Shown: in pieces, positions 35,405-44,883 of the stretch | How the letters are laid out: every line of letters starts with the position of its first letter | Numbering within the stretch: position 1 is the stretch's first letter | Assembly (NCBI GenBank): GCA_002412425.1 | Contig: DHVB01000042.1 | Coordinates: 1 to 47,287 of the forward strand | Direction: 5' to 3' | Length of the DNA stretch: 47,287 nucleotides | From: Bacteroidales bacterium UBA5219 | GTDB taxonomy: Bacteria; Bacteroidota; Bacteroidia; Bacteroidales; ML635J-15 | The notes under the pieces: model-generated | What the model was told of the DNA's origin: nothing | Seen by the model: only the letters and a program-made list of their open reading frames with translations | Databases searched by the model: none | Translations under genes and position numbers: made by a program

Positions 35405-35989
35405 TTATTCTTTATTTTCTTCCTCAAAAAGTTTTGCTGCAACTAACAAATCTTCGTACCACTCTTCTCCGTACTTCCTTATAAGCGGTTCTTTTAAAAA
35501 TTGAAAAATCTTTAAATTAAGTTTTTTTCCTAAAACTCTAGCATCTGCACAAATATCCCACATATGATAGTTCAAGGCTTCAAAAGTGCTGTATTTGCTA
35601 ATTCGTAAAGGATATAAATGACAAGAAATAGGTTTTCTAAAGTCTATAAGCCCTTTTTCCCAATATTTTTCAATTACACAATAAGCTATGCCGTTTTCAT
35701 CGGTTTGAATAAACACACAAGGTCCTGTGTTACCACAAATGCTTGTTGTTAAATCTCCATCTATATCAACCATAGAAACACCATGCTCTTCTATTGTTTT
35801 TTTTGCCTCATCAGTAAGCTCATCTATTATAATAGGTAAGATTTGCTTTATCTTAATCTCTTCTTCAACTTCTATGGGTGCACCTGAATCGCCTTCTACA
35901 CAGCAAATTCCTTTACATTTTTCTAAATCGCAACAAAAACATTCTTTAAAAATATCATAATGAACTATTATGTCCTCAATATCAATCAT
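35405..35989 (-). CDS. DUF3109 family Cys-rich protein
   Basis: This 194-aa soluble protein matches DUF3109 by its clustered cysteines (CFCCDLEKCKGICC near residues 17-30, then CGNTGPCVF and SCHLYPLRIS). They resemble the metal-binding set of the YkgJ/zinc- or iron-cluster proteins. The function is not known. Its ATG begins at the base directly after the mutS2 stop codon, so the two are translated from one message. Confidence 0.85.
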   Translation of the reverse strand: MIDIEDIIVHYDIFKECFCCDLEKCKGICCVEGDSGAPIEVEEEIKIKQILPIIIDELTDEAKKTIEEHGVSMVDIDGDLTTSICGNTGPCVFIQTDENGIAYCVIEKYWEKGLIDFRKPISCHLYPLRISKYSTFEALNYHMWDICADARVLGKKLNLKIFQFLKEPLIRKYGEEWYEDLLVAAKLFEEENKE

Positions 35990-38458
35990 TTATCTAAGTT
36001 TTACTATAGTTATTCCATCACCACCAAACCTAATGTCTTCGTTATGAAAACTTTCAACTTCGGGTAAGGTTCTTAAATAATCACGTATATATTGTCTTAA
36101 AATTCCATTTCCGCGTCCATGTAAAATTTTAATTTCTTTAAAACTCAACATAACTGCCTCATCAATTAAGTTAGAAATTTTTTTAAGACACTCTTCTACT
36201 CTATCGCCTCTAACATCGATGTAAGGCTTGAAATTTAAAACTTTTTCATTATAATTAAAATGCAAGTTAGAAGCCGAACGATTTTGTTGCTTGTAAAGTG
36301 TTTCGCTAACTTTTTCCAATTTCTCAAAAGCTATACTCGAATACATATTTCCAAAACTTACTACCGCATTTTTTTCGCCCAAATCAATAACTTCGCCAAT
36401 AACTTCCTGACCTTTTATTCTCACTTTACTACCAATATTAATTTTATTCTCATCTATTTTAATGATTTCTGGCTTAGCTTTTTGAGTTGCAGCTTTTTTA
36501 GCTTCTATTTCTTTTTGCTTCTTTTTATAATGATTGTATTTTCTTTCTATTTCGTCTTGTTCTTTTGACAATGAATTTTTAAAATCTTCCTTAAATTCTT
36601 CAATTTCTTGTCGGGCTTTTTTGCTAATTTCTTTATCTGCATTTGATTCCTTTATTTGTCTGATAGTATTTTCAATTTGCCTATTCACGTCAGCAAGCAT
36701 TTGCTCAGACTGTTTTTTTGCAGAATCTAAAATTTGTCTTCTACTAGTTTTTAATTTTTCTAATTCTTCAATATTTTTCTCAACTAATTCTTCAATCTTT
36801 TTTTCTTGTATTCTAATTTTTTGACGTTTTTTCTCCCAATATTTTTTATCCCTTATCAATCTTCTCAGGAATTTGTCAATATTAATTTGCTCGTCTCCTG
36901 CTTTAAGTTTAGTATTTTCAATAATTTTTTGGTCTAAACCTATTCTGCTTGCAATTTCAATAGCATAAGAACTTCCTGGAATTCCTGTTTCTAAAATAAA
37001 AGTAGGTTCCATTTTGTTTTGGTCTATAAGCATTGCTCCATTAAATATTCCCGGAGTGTTTGAAGCAAAAATTTTTAAATTAGAATAATGAGTTGTTATT
37101 AGTCCAAAAACATTTTTAGTGTTCAGTTCTTCAAGAATTGCTTCAGCTAAAGTTCCGCCTAAAATTGGATCGGTTCCTGAACCAAATTCATCAATTAAAA
37201 TAAGAGTTCTACTGTCAGAATTTTTTAAAAAATATTTCATATTCAACAAATGAGAACTATATGTGCTCAAGTCGTTTTCTATAGATTGCTGGTCGCCAAT
37301 ATCGAGAAAAATTTTATCAAAAATTCCCATAACAGTATTACCACCAACAGACGTTGGCAAGCCACACTGATTCATATAAGTCAATAGTGCCGTAGCTTTA
37401 AGACAAACACTTTTTCCACCTGCATTTGGTCCCGATATTAATAAAATTCTATTTTCGGAATTCAAATAAAAGCTGCTAGGAACAACTTCCTTTTTTTCTT
37501 TTTTAAAGTTTAAAAATAAAAGTGGATGTTTTGCTTTATGTAAATCTAAAACTGGGTCTTTATCTATTTTTGGCACTATAGCTTCTATTCTAAGCGAAAA
37601 CTTTGCTTTTGCCCAAACAAAATCTAAATAAGCAATATTTTCATATAATGTAAGCAACTCTTCGCGATAAGGTTTGAAATCATCAGTAAGTTCAAATAAG
37701 ATTTTTTGAATTTCTCTATTTTCTGCAATTTCAAGTTCTCTCAAAGTATTATTTAGCTCAACAACTTCCTGTGGCTCTATATAAGATGTTTTTCCACTTG
37801 CCGACTCATCGTGAATTAAACCTTTAATTTTTCGTTTATGAATAGTTTCTATTGGTAAAACCAAACGTCCATTTACATAAGTTGCCGACAAATCTTTGCT
37901 TACCCAACCCTCTTTTTTAAATGCAGATAATACATTGTTTAGCTTTTTAGTAATATTGGTTTGAGTGTCATTCAAACTTTTTCTTATCTCTTTCAAATTT
38001 TGAGATGCAGAATCTTTTATTGTTCCATTTTTAGAAACTACACTATTTATTCTATCATATAAATAGTTTGGAAAACTTATTTGATTTACAATTTTATTTA
38101 AAAATGGATATTGATTTTTTTCGTCTAATTTGAAAAAATGCTTTAATGATTTTGCTTGCTCAAGAACTTGTCTAATATTGATAATTTCGAATAATTGCAA
38201 ACTTGTGCCTTCAATTTTTAATTTATTAATAGCAATACCTATCTCTGGATAATTTTGTGCAGGATAATTATCCTTTAGCATACAAATACTCATCATTTCG
38301 TCGGTTTCGTTCAATAAAGTGTTAATATATTCAAAATTATTACTAAACTTTAAGTCTTCGACCAATAATTTAGCAGCTTCGCCTTTGCATTCTTGCGAAA
38401 TCATTTGCTTTATTTTATCGAAACCGATTTTTTGTTCGAAATTATCGGGATATATCAC
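35990..38458 (-). CDS. mutS2: Endonuclease MutS2
   Basis: MutS2 is a MutS-related ATPase linked to suppression of recombination and to rescue of collided ribosomes. The protein is 822 aa. It has a core and clamp region (1-290), an ABC-type ATPase with Walker A GPNAGGKS and Walker B LILIDEFGSGTDP, a coiled-coil stalk (about 515-640, Lys/Glu/Gln-rich), and a C-terminal Smr nuclease domain with DVRGDRVEE and HGRGNGILR. It lacks the mismatch-recognition domain of MutS, as expected for the family. The start is a GTG at 38458; no upstream ATG is available. It lies 53 bp behind the Crp-family gene on the same strand. Confidence 0.95.
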   Translation of the reverse strand: MIYPDNFEQKIGFDKIKQMISQECKGEAAKLLVEDLKFSNNFEYINTLLNETDEMMSICMLKDNYPAQNYPEIGIAINKLKIEGTSLQLFEIINIRQVLEQAKSLKHFFKLDEKNQYPFLNKIVNQISFPNYLYDRINSVVSKNGTIKDSASQNLKEIRKSLNDTQTNITKKLNNVLSAFKKEGWVSKDLSATYVNGRLVLPIETIHKRKIKGLIHDESASGKTSYIEPQEVVELNNTLRELEIAENREIQKILFELTDDFKPYREELLTLYENIAYLDFVWAKAKFSLRIEAIVPKIDKDPVLDLHKAKHPLLFLNFKKEKKEVVPSSFYLNSENRILLISGPNAGGKSVCLKATALLTYMNQCGLPTSVGGNTVMGIFDKIFLDIGDQQSIENDLSTYSSHLLNMKYFLKNSDSRTLILIDEFGSGTDPILGGTLAEAILEELNTKNVFGLITTHYSNLKIFASNTPGIFNGAMLIDQNKMEPTFILETGIPGSSYAIEIASRIGLDQKIIENTKLKAGDEQINIDKFLRRLIRDKKYWEKKRQKIRIQEKKIEELVEKNIEELEKLKTSRRQILDSAKKQSEQMLADVNRQIENTIRQIKESNADKEISKKARQEIEEFKEDFKNSLSKEQDEIERKYNHYKKKQKEIEAKKAATQKAKPEIIKIDENKINIGSKVRIKGQEVIGEVIDLGEKNAVVSFGNMYSSIAFEKLEKVSETLYKQQNRSASNLHFNYNEKVLNFKPYIDVRGDRVEECLKKISNLIDEAVMLSFKEIKILHGRGNGILRQYIRDYLRTLPEVESFHNEDIRFGGDGITIVKLR

Positions 38459-38511
38459 TCAAAAAATAATGTTTTTTATTATTAATTTTAGTTTTAGGCT
38501 TTAATTATTTT

Positions 38512-39213
38512 TTAGCCCATATCTGATATTTTCTCTAACTCTTGAAGGTCTAAAACCTTAATTTTTCTTCCGTCTAAAGCAATAACTTTTTCTTGAGCAA
38601 ATGAAGAAAGTGTTCTTATTGCATTGCTTGTAGTCATATTGCTAAGGTTTGCCAAGTCTTCTCTTGAAAGTAGAGCTTTTATTGTTGTTCCGTCATCGTA
38701 ATATCCATAAGTATCTATTAAAAACAATAAAGATTCTGCCAATCTTCCTCTAATATGTTTTTGAGTTAAAGATACTGTTCTCATATTAGATACTCCAAGT
38801 TCTGTTGCAAGAGATTTTAAAATTCCGAAAGTTAAATTTGGATCTCTTTTCATAATAGAAAATAATGCTTTTTTCTCAATTATAAAAGCTACTGAATTTT
38901 CTATTGCAGCAGCAGAAGCGGAATAATTTTGCTCAGCAAATAAAGCTCTATATCCAATAAATCCACCCGGACGCGAAAGGCGTATAATTTGGTCTCTACC
39001 GCCAGCACCTTCTTTATATATCTTTACCTTTCCTTCTGAAAGACATAACAAACCTGTAGGTTTTGTATTTTCTGAAAATACTATTTCATTTTTTTTATAC
39101 ACACGATATTCAGTGTTTGCAAGCAAATATTCCTTATCTGCTTTTACCAATTTTGAGAACACTGAATCGGGCGAATTAAATAATACTTCTATGGATTTAA
39201 TTTCGTTTTTCAT
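38512..39213 (-). CDS. Crp/Fnr-family transcriptional regulator
   Basis: This 233-aa protein has an N-terminal cyclic-nucleotide-binding-type domain (about residues 15-140; GLLCLSEGKVKIYKEG, RPGGFIGYRALF) and a C-terminal winged helix (about 155-225; SREDLANLSNMTTSNAIRTL). It lacks the N-terminal Fnr-type cysteine cluster, so oxygen sensing by an Fe-S cluster is unlikely. The effector is unknown. It has its own promoter (39231-39261). Confidence 0.92.
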   Translation of the reverse strand: MKNEIKSIEVLFNSPDSVFSKLVKADKEYLLANTEYRVYKKNEIVFSENTKPTGLLCLSEGKVKIYKEGAGGRDQIIRLSRPGGFIGYRALFAEQNYSASAAAIENSVAFIIEKKALFSIMKRDPNLTFGILKSLATELGVSNMRTVSLTQKHIRGRLAESLLFLIDTYGYYDDGTTIKALLSREDLANLSNMTTSNAIRTLSSFAQEKVIALDGRKIKVLDLQELEKISDMG

Positions 39214-39230
39214 ACATAAAGATTTTAAGG

Positions 39231-39261
39231 CAAATTTAATAGTTTTTATTTTTTAAAACAA
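39231..39261 (-). promoter_or_regulatory. Promoter of the Crp/Fnr gene
   Basis: The minus-strand TTG (39259-39261), a 20-bp spacer and TAAATTTG (39231-39238) fit the Bacteroidota consensus, 18 bp before the ATG. Confidence 0.55.
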
Positions 39262-39380
39262 TAAAATAATCAATAAGTTTGTTTTTTATTTGAAAAATCA
39301 TTTTTAAAGAAATTTTGTTCTATAAAAATATTTGGTATGATAATTGAATATTTATAAAATGAACATTAAAAATTATTGAA

Positions 39381-39989
39381 ATGAAAATAAAATTTATAGC
39401 TTTATTTCTTATATTTCTAGGAATAAGTTTTCTTGAAGCAAATGCTCAAGATAAAGGAAAGCCTAAGTATTATCATAAAGAACTTAATGTTGACAGTATT
39501 GCAAAACAAATCTCTGACCCTTTATATGTGTTTCCACAAGTTAATATTTATCCTCAAAAAGCTTTTAAAAATGCCAGAGAAAGAAGAAGATACGACAAAT
39601 TGGTTAATAATTTCAAAAAAGTTTATCCATATGTTCTAGAATTGTCTGCAACTTACAACAATATTGAAGATTCTTTAAAAAATTTTCCTAACGATAAATA
39701 TAGAGAGGTTTATGTGAAAGGAAGAGAAAAACAATTAATGAAATATTATAGACCCATCCTCTCTCGATTTACACTTTCACAAGGAGTTTTAATGGTTAAA
39801 TTACTAAATAGAGAAAGTGGAAGTACTGCTTATGATATTATTAAAGAACTAAAGGGTAATGTTAATGCATTTTTTTGGCAAACTTTTGCTGTACTGTTTG
39901 GGAATAACCTTAAACGCGAATACGATGCCGCCGGTAAAGATTACGATATTGAAATTTTAGTTATGCGGTATCATGATGGATATTTATAA
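39381..39989 (+). CDS. Exported DUF4294 family protein
   Basis: This 202-aa Bacteroidota-specific protein has a signal peptide (MKIKFIALFLIFLGISFLEANAQ). The DUF4294 core contains RERRRYDKLVNNFKKVYPYV, GREKQLMKYYRPILSRFTLS and LLNRESGSTAYDII. The ending is EILVMRYHDGYL. It is helical and basic; the function is unknown. Its stop codon directly abuts the stop codon of the convergent ddl gene with no base between. Confidence 0.87.
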   Translation: MKIKFIALFLIFLGISFLEANAQDKGKPKYYHKELNVDSIAKQISDPLYVFPQVNIYPQKAFKNARERRRYDKLVNNFKKVYPYVLELSATYNNIEDSLKNFPNDKYREVYVKGREKQLMKYYRPILSRFTLSQGVLMVKLLNRESGSTAYDIIKELKGNVNAFFWQTFAVLFGNNLKREYDAAGKDYDIEILVMRYHDGYL

Positions 39990-40964
39990 TTAATCCTCAA
40001 ACTTACTTTCTATTACTAAACTTAAAATTTCTGTAACAGTTTTATTTATAGCTCTAATTTGTTTTGGAATAATGCTCTCTGCCGACATACCAGGAATTGA
40101 ATTTACTTCAAGAAAATATGGTTTTTTGTCTTTAACAATATAATCAATTCTAACAATTCCGCTTAACTCTAAGATGTCGTAAATTAGTGATGTAAAGTCT
40201 TGCACAGCTTTAGTTTCTTCATCGCTAATGCGTGCTGGTGTGATTTCGTCTGTTAATCCTGGTTGATATTTAGCTTCAGTATCAAAAAAATCGTTTTTTG
40301 TTGAAATTTCAGTAACTGGAAATACTATTTCTTGATTTTTTGTTTTAAAAACACCACAAGAAACTTCAACACCTTTGATAAATTCTTCAACAATAATAGT
40401 GCTATCTTCTTCTGCAGCATGGTTTATTGCATCTATGAGTTTGTCTTTTTCATAAACTTTTGTTACACCATAGCTAGAGCCAGCAGTATTTGGTTTTACA
40501 AAACATGGTAAGCCAATTTCATCAACAAGTTCGTCTAAGCAAAAACTCATACCCTGTTCTATTCGCATTGATTTTGCCAAATGAACGCCTGTGTTTTCTA
40601 AAAGTTTTTTACTTGCCAACTTATTAAAAGTTATTGCAGACGCATAAATCGAACAAGAAGAATATGGAATATTTAAAATATCTAAATAACCTTGAATTTT
40701 TCCATCTTCGCCCGGCGAACCATGAAGGACAATATATGCAAAATCAAATTTTACAGTTTTTTCGGGCAATGCACATGAGAAATCATTTAAGTTGACCTGA
40801 TATTTTTTTTCTTTGTCAATACAAAATAATCCGTCAACATTAACTTCTACCAAAAAAGAATTGTACAAAGTTTTGTCTAGGTTATCTAAAACCTGTTTTC
40901 CAGAATTTAAACTTATCTGCCTTTCGGAAGTACATCCTCCAGCTAAAACTGCTATATTTCTCAT
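39990..40964 (-). CDS. ddl: D-alanine--D-alanine ligase
   Basis: Ddl makes the D-Ala-D-Ala dipeptide of peptidoglycan stems in the cytoplasm, using ATP. This 324-aa ATP-grasp enzyme shows the N-terminal AVLAGGCTSERQISLNSG, GSPGEDGKIQGYLDILNIPY, the nucleotide-binding CFVKPNTAGSSYGV and the metal-binding C-terminal FLEVNSIPGMSAESIIPKQ. It is the last gene of the parA-parB-DUF5683-transglycosylase-ddl unit, 12 bp after the transglycosylase. This links two cell-wall enzymes to the segregation genes. Confidence 0.95.
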   Translation of the reverse strand: MRNIAVLAGGCTSERQISLNSGKQVLDNLDKTLYNSFLVEVNVDGLFCIDKEKKYQVNLNDFSCALPEKTVKFDFAYIVLHGSPGEDGKIQGYLDILNIPYSSCSIYASAITFNKLASKKLLENTGVHLAKSMRIEQGMSFCLDELVDEIGLPCFVKPNTAGSSYGVTKVYEKDKLIDAINHAAEEDSTIIVEEFIKGVEVSCGVFKTKNQEIVFPVTEISTKNDFFDTEAKYQPGLTDEITPARISDEETKAVQDFTSLIYDILELSGIVRIDYIVKDKKPYFLEVNSIPGMSAESIIPKQIRAINKTVTEILSLVIESKFED

Positions 40965-40976
40965 ATTTTGATTGTT

Positions 40977-42518
40977 TTATTTTTTTCTAATTTTTAATTT
41001 TTGTCCTATTCTCAAGCCAGAAGCATTTGTAATATTATTATTTTTCATAATATCATCAACACTAACTCCCGGATATTTTAAAGAAATTCCATAAGGAGTG
41101 TCGCCAGATTTTACAGTATAATATTCCCATGCTGGGTCGATAGGTTCTTCTTTTACTGGAGTACTCGAAGTGTTTACTCCTGCCATTCTTTGTTTTTCTT
41201 CAAAAGTCAAGCTATTCACAATTTTATATTTCGACTCTAAAGCTGCTGGCACATAAATTTTTAAAACTTGCCCAACTCTAATATTGTTGCTTGCAAGTCC
41301 ATTCCATGCTTTTAGCTGATTTATGCTTATACCGTACCAATTAGATATTAAACCTACAGCATCTCCTGATTTTACTGTATATTGCAAAGCTACTGTTCCT
41401 TCTGGTTGAGTTGCTGGCACGATAGTTTCAACATATTTATCTGAAATAACAACTGGTGTTTTAGGATTAAAGAAAAGAGTATCCATAAAATTATATATGG
41501 AATCTTCTAATTCCATAAATTTACTTAAATATTTTCGTCGAATTTTTAATGGATATTCCTTATTTTTTGCAGGAACAATATCTAATTTATATTGAGGATT
41601 TAATTCTCTTGACTCGCCAACAGAAATACCTAAAACAGAATCTAGTTGAGCAAAATGCAATTCTTTTCTTACCATTACAGTATCAAAATCTTCTATAAAT
41701 TCTATATATTCTGGCTTATATCCATGTTTATCGGCATAAGTAAATAAATAAACTATTGCTGTAAATCCTGGAACATAATTTCTAGTTTCGTTAGGTAGAT
41801 ATGGATAAAGTTCCCAATAATTTGTTTTACCGCCTGAACGTCTAATTGCATTATTAATTGTTCCTGGTCCTGCATTATAAGCAGCAAGAGCTAAAGTCCA
41901 ATTATCATACATTGCATGCAAACTTTTTAAATATCTACACGCTGCGTCTGTTGATTTTTCTGGATCCATTCTTTCGTCAACATAAGAATTTATTTCTAAA
42001 CCCATTCCAAGACCCGTTTTGTACATAAACTGCCAAAGTCCAACCGCACCAGCACGCGACTTTGCTTTTGGATTTAATGCAGATTCAATAACTGGTAAAT
42101 ATTTTAACTCAAGCGGAATATCATAAGCATCAAGTTTTTCTTCAAAAAGAGAAAAATATTGCAAGGAAAGTCCAAGAAATTTTGGTGCTATCCATTTTCC
42201 TTTTTTTACATATTTATCCAAATATTTTTGAACATTTTTATTGTAAGTTAATTCAATTGGTGTAACAATTTTTCTAATTCTTTTTTCAAAAATTGAATCT
42301 GGAATGTCTAAATAGTGATGAGTATGTCTTTCTGTTAAGGATAAATAAGCAATAGTATCTCGTCCTGTGTAATAATACCACGAAGCAAGTAAGCTATCTA
42401 AATGGTCTGCCATAGAATAACCATCATTTTTTCTATGCTGAAAAACAGTGTCTTCGTCTTGTTGTGCAAAACTTGCCTGGCTTAACAGAATTATTAATAT
42501 TGACAGTACTTTCTTCAT
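40977..42518 (-). CDS. Lytic transglycosylase with two LysM domains (MltD-like)
   Basis: This periplasmic enzyme cleaves peptidoglycan glycan strands. The 513-aa protein has a signal peptide (MKKVLSILIILLSQASFAQ), an SLT catalytic domain (about residues 130-280) with the catalytic Glu in YLPVIESALNP and the AVGLWQFM, ALAAYNAGPGTI and NYVPGF motifs. Two LysM repeats bind glycan (YTVKSGDAVGLISNWYGISI and YYTVKSGDTPYGISLKYPGV). The ATG at 42518 overlaps the upstream stop as TAATG, showing translational coupling and ruling out the earlier in-frame start at 42539. Confidence 0.93.
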   Translation of the reverse strand: MKKVLSILIILLSQASFAQQDEDTVFQHRKNDGYSMADHLDSLLASWYYYTGRDTIAYLSLTERHTHHYLDIPDSIFEKRIRKIVTPIELTYNKNVQKYLDKYVKKGKWIAPKFLGLSLQYFSLFEEKLDAYDIPLELKYLPVIESALNPKAKSRAGAVGLWQFMYKTGLGMGLEINSYVDERMDPEKSTDAACRYLKSLHAMYDNWTLALAAYNAGPGTINNAIRRSGGKTNYWELYPYLPNETRNYVPGFTAIVYLFTYADKHGYKPEYIEFIEDFDTVMVRKELHFAQLDSVLGISVGESRELNPQYKLDIVPAKNKEYPLKIRRKYLSKFMELEDSIYNFMDTLFFNPKTPVVISDKYVETIVPATQPEGTVALQYTVKSGDAVGLISNWYGISINQLKAWNGLASNNIRVGQVLKIYVPAALESKYKIVNSLTFEEKQRMAGVNTSSTPVKEEPIDPAWEYYTVKSGDTPYGISLKYPGVSVDDIMKNNNITNASGLRIGQKLKIRKK

Positions 42519-43057
42519 TACTTTATATTTATAGAACAAGACAGACCTGGTATTATTGTAGAATTAGTAAAATCTGATTGAAGTTGAGGTTTTATACTCA
42601 CACTTAAATTATCGTCAACATCAAAGTCAAAGAGGTTTGCATCAACACTTGCGTCAACAATTTGAAGCACATAAAACGCTACTGTTCCCAAAATGCACAA
42701 ATCTCTTTTTTTTCTATATCCATCCATCATATGCACTAATGCTTCTTGATTAAAATCTGGATAATCATTAGCTTGACCGTTTTCTAAAAGCTTGTAGGCG
42801 TTTTTATATTTATTAAATTGAATTTGATTGTTAATTGCCAAATATCCAAAACCACCTATTCCTGCATAAACTATAGGGATTTTCCAATATTTTTTATTGT
42901 ATGCCTGCCCTAATCCTGGCAAACAAGCCGACATTATACTTGCTTTTCGAGGCGAATGTTTAGGTTTTGATTTATTTGCTTCAATATTTTGTGCAAATAT
43001 TAAATTAGGGAAAAAGAATAATATAAAAATTATATATATGAGAGTTTTACAATTCAA
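42518..43057 (-). CDS. DUF5683 domain membrane protein
   Basis: This 179-aa protein has an N-terminal signal or anchor segment (residues 1-22), then the DUF5683 core with MSACLPGLGQAYNKKYWKIP and IVYAGIGGFGYLAINNQ. A second hydrophobic stretch is CILGTVAFYVLQIVDASVDA. It is typical of the gene between parB and the LysM transglycosylase in Bacteroidota; the function is unknown. The start is a TTG at 43057, the only start before the signal segment and 3 bp after the parB stop. Confidence 0.85.
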   Translation of the reverse strand: MNCKTLIYIIFILFFFPNLIFAQNIEANKSKPKHSPRKASIMSACLPGLGQAYNKKYWKIPIVYAGIGGFGYLAINNQIQFNKYKNAYKLLENGQANDYPDFNQEALVHMMDGYRKKRDLCILGTVAFYVLQIVDASVDANLFDFDVDDNLSVSIKPQLQSDFTNSTIIPGLSCSINIK

Positions 43058-43060
43058 AAC

Positions 43061-43942
43061 CTATACATTTAATTTGTCAAGTAAAGCAATGATTCTTTCT
43101 AAATCATAATCATTTTTAAAAGGGATAACAATTTTGCCACTACCTTTTGCAGAACGTTTAAACTCTACGTCTGCTGCAAAACAAGATGACAAATGTTTTT
43201 GTAGTTGCAAATAATCTTCTGTTGTTTTTGGGGTCTTTTTTGGTTTTGCTGGTTCTTTTACTTTTTCTTCGTTTGAAAGTTCTTTAACAATCTCTTCTAC
43301 TTTTCTAACAGAAAAATCATATTTTAAGATTTGGTCATAAACCATTAGTTGCGTGTCAGTATCTTTAACTGCCAACAAAGCCCTTGCGTGTCCCATGCTA
43401 ATTTTATCTTCTTTTATTCCAAGCTGAATTTTTGCTGGTAAATTTAAAAGTCTTGTATAATTAGCAACTGTAGAGCGTTTTTTACCAACTCTTTGGCTTA
43501 GCATATCTTGAGTTAAATTACATTCGTCCATTAACCTTTGATAAGAAATTGCAACTTCAATAGCGTTTAAGTCTTCGCGTTGTATATTTTCTACCAATGC
43601 CATTTCTAACATTCCTTGGTCATCGGTATTTCGTATATATGCTGGAATTTTTTCTAATCCAACAAGTTTAGAAGCTCTTAAACGCCTTTCTCCAGAAATA
43701 AGTTGGTATTTTCCATTTTCTAAAGCTCTAACAGTAATTGGTTGAATAACTCCAAGTTCTTTGATAGAGTCTGCAAGTTCTTGCAATGCTTCTTCATCAA
43801 AATTACTGCGAGGTTGAAAAGGATTTGCTTCTATTAAATCTATTTTTATTTCGTTAGGTTCACGTGTTTTATTCAAATTTTCATAATCGCTACTTTCAAT
43901 TAAAGCGTTTAAACCACGTCCTAAAGCATTTTTCTTTGCCAT
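43061..43942 (-). CDS. parB: Chromosome-partitioning protein ParB
   Basis: ParB binds parS sites, spreads as a CTP-dependent clamp and works with ParA to segregate origins. The 293-aa protein has an N-terminal ParB/Sulfiredoxin domain (IEANPFQPRSNFDEEALQEL, GERRLRASKLVG), a helix-turn-helix (LTQDMLSQRVGKKRSTVANY) and a C-terminal dimerisation part. The ATG at 43942 is 1 bp after the parA stop and gives the usual MAKKNALGRGLNALI; the TTG at 43951 is less likely. Confidence 0.95.
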   Translation of the reverse strand: MAKKNALGRGLNALIESSDYENLNKTREPNEIKIDLIEANPFQPRSNFDEEALQELADSIKELGVIQPITVRALENGKYQLISGERRLRASKLVGLEKIPAYIRNTDDQGMLEMALVENIQREDLNAIEVAISYQRLMDECNLTQDMLSQRVGKKRSTVANYTRLLNLPAKIQLGIKEDKISMGHARALLAVKDTDTQLMVYDQILKYDFSVRKVEEIVKELSNEEKVKEPAKPKKTPKTTEDYLQLQKHLSSCFAADVEFKRSAKGSGKIVIPFKNDYDLERIIALLDKLNV

Positions 43943-43943
43943 A

Positions 43944-44744
43944 TTATTCAAGAATTTTTTCTTCGTTTTTAATTTTTGTCATATTGTTTCTTTGTAGCAA
44001 TTCTCTAGCAAGATTTAGATAATTTGTTGCTCCTTTAGACGTTACATCATAATCAAAAATTGTTTGTCCAAAACTAGGAGCTTCGCCAAGTTTAACATTT
44101 CTATGTATTACTGTTTCAAATACCATAGTATCAAAATGTTTTCTAACTTCTTCATAAATTTGGTCAGATAATCTTAAGCGAGAATCATACATAGTCATTA
44201 CAAAACCTTCAATATCTAAATCTGGATTCAAATGTTCTTGAATTATTCTAATAGTATTTAGCAGTTTGCTAAGTCCTTCTAAAGCAAAGTATTCGCATTG
44301 CACAGGAATAAGCACAGAATCTGCTGCCGTAAGTGCATTTACAACAATAAGTCCTAAAGAAGGCGAACAGTCTATCAAAATAAAGTCGTAATCGTCTTTA
44401 ACTTTTTCTAAAACATGCTTTAGAATTTTTTCTCTATTAGGTAAATCCAACATTTCTATTTCTGCACCAACTAAGTCGATATGACTGGGAAGCAAAAATA
44501 GTCCAGGGATATTACAAGATAAAATTAAGCCACGAGGGTCTTCATCTTTTATTAAGGTTTCGTACAAACCAGTTTTTATATGTCTAACATCAAACCCTAA
44601 GCCCGATGTTGCATTTGCCTGAGGGTCAGCATCTACAACCAAAACTTTATATTCTAACACCGCTAAACTTGCAGCTAAATTTATAGCTGTAGTAGTTTTT
44701 CCTACCCCACCCTTTTGGTTGGCTAAAACAATAATTTTTCCCAT
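43944..44744 (-). CDS. parA: Chromosome-partitioning ATPase ParA (Soj type)
   Basis: This ATPase forms DNA-bound dimers that pull ParB-parS complexes apart. The 266-aa protein lacks an N-terminal DNA-binding domain, as in chromosomal Soj. It has the deviant Walker A KGGVGKTT (residues 11-18), VVDADPQANATSGLG, and the DCSPSLG Walker B region. It is the first gene of the five-gene segregation/cell-wall operon, and a promoter lies at 44768-44798. Confidence 0.97.
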   Translation of the reverse strand: MGKIIVLANQKGGVGKTTTAINLAASLAVLEYKVLVVDADPQANATSGLGFDVRHIKTGLYETLIKDEDPRGLILSCNIPGLFLLPSHIDLVGAEIEMLDLPNREKILKHVLEKVKDDYDFILIDCSPSLGLIVVNALTAADSVLIPVQCEYFALEGLSKLLNTIRIIQEHLNPDLDIEGFVMTMYDSRLRLSDQIYEEVRKHFDTMVFETVIHRNVKLGEAPSFGQTIFDYDVTSKGATNYLNLARELLQRNNMTKIKNEEKILE

Positions 44745-44767
44745 TTAATCAATTAATTTGAAAAGCT

Positions 44768-44798
44768 CAAAAATACTACAAATTAAGATAATTACGAA
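44768..44798 (-). promoter_or_regulatory. Promoter of the parA operon
   Basis: The minus-strand TTCG (44795-44798), a 19-bp spacer and TATTTTTG (44768-44775) match the Bacteroidota consensus with one -33 mismatch. It lies 24 bp before the parA ATG. Confidence 0.6.
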
Positions 44799-44883
44799 GA
44801 TTTACAACTTAGTTTTTTTTAACTTATTAACAATTTTAAAAATCACAAAATCTATCTTGTTGATGTTGTGTGGTTTAAAAAAA

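Noticed and set aside
43857..43872. CACGTG core inside parB as a possible parS site
   Set aside because: Only the left half matches the parS consensus; the right half is T-rich instead of AAACA. It is best explained by coding sequence.
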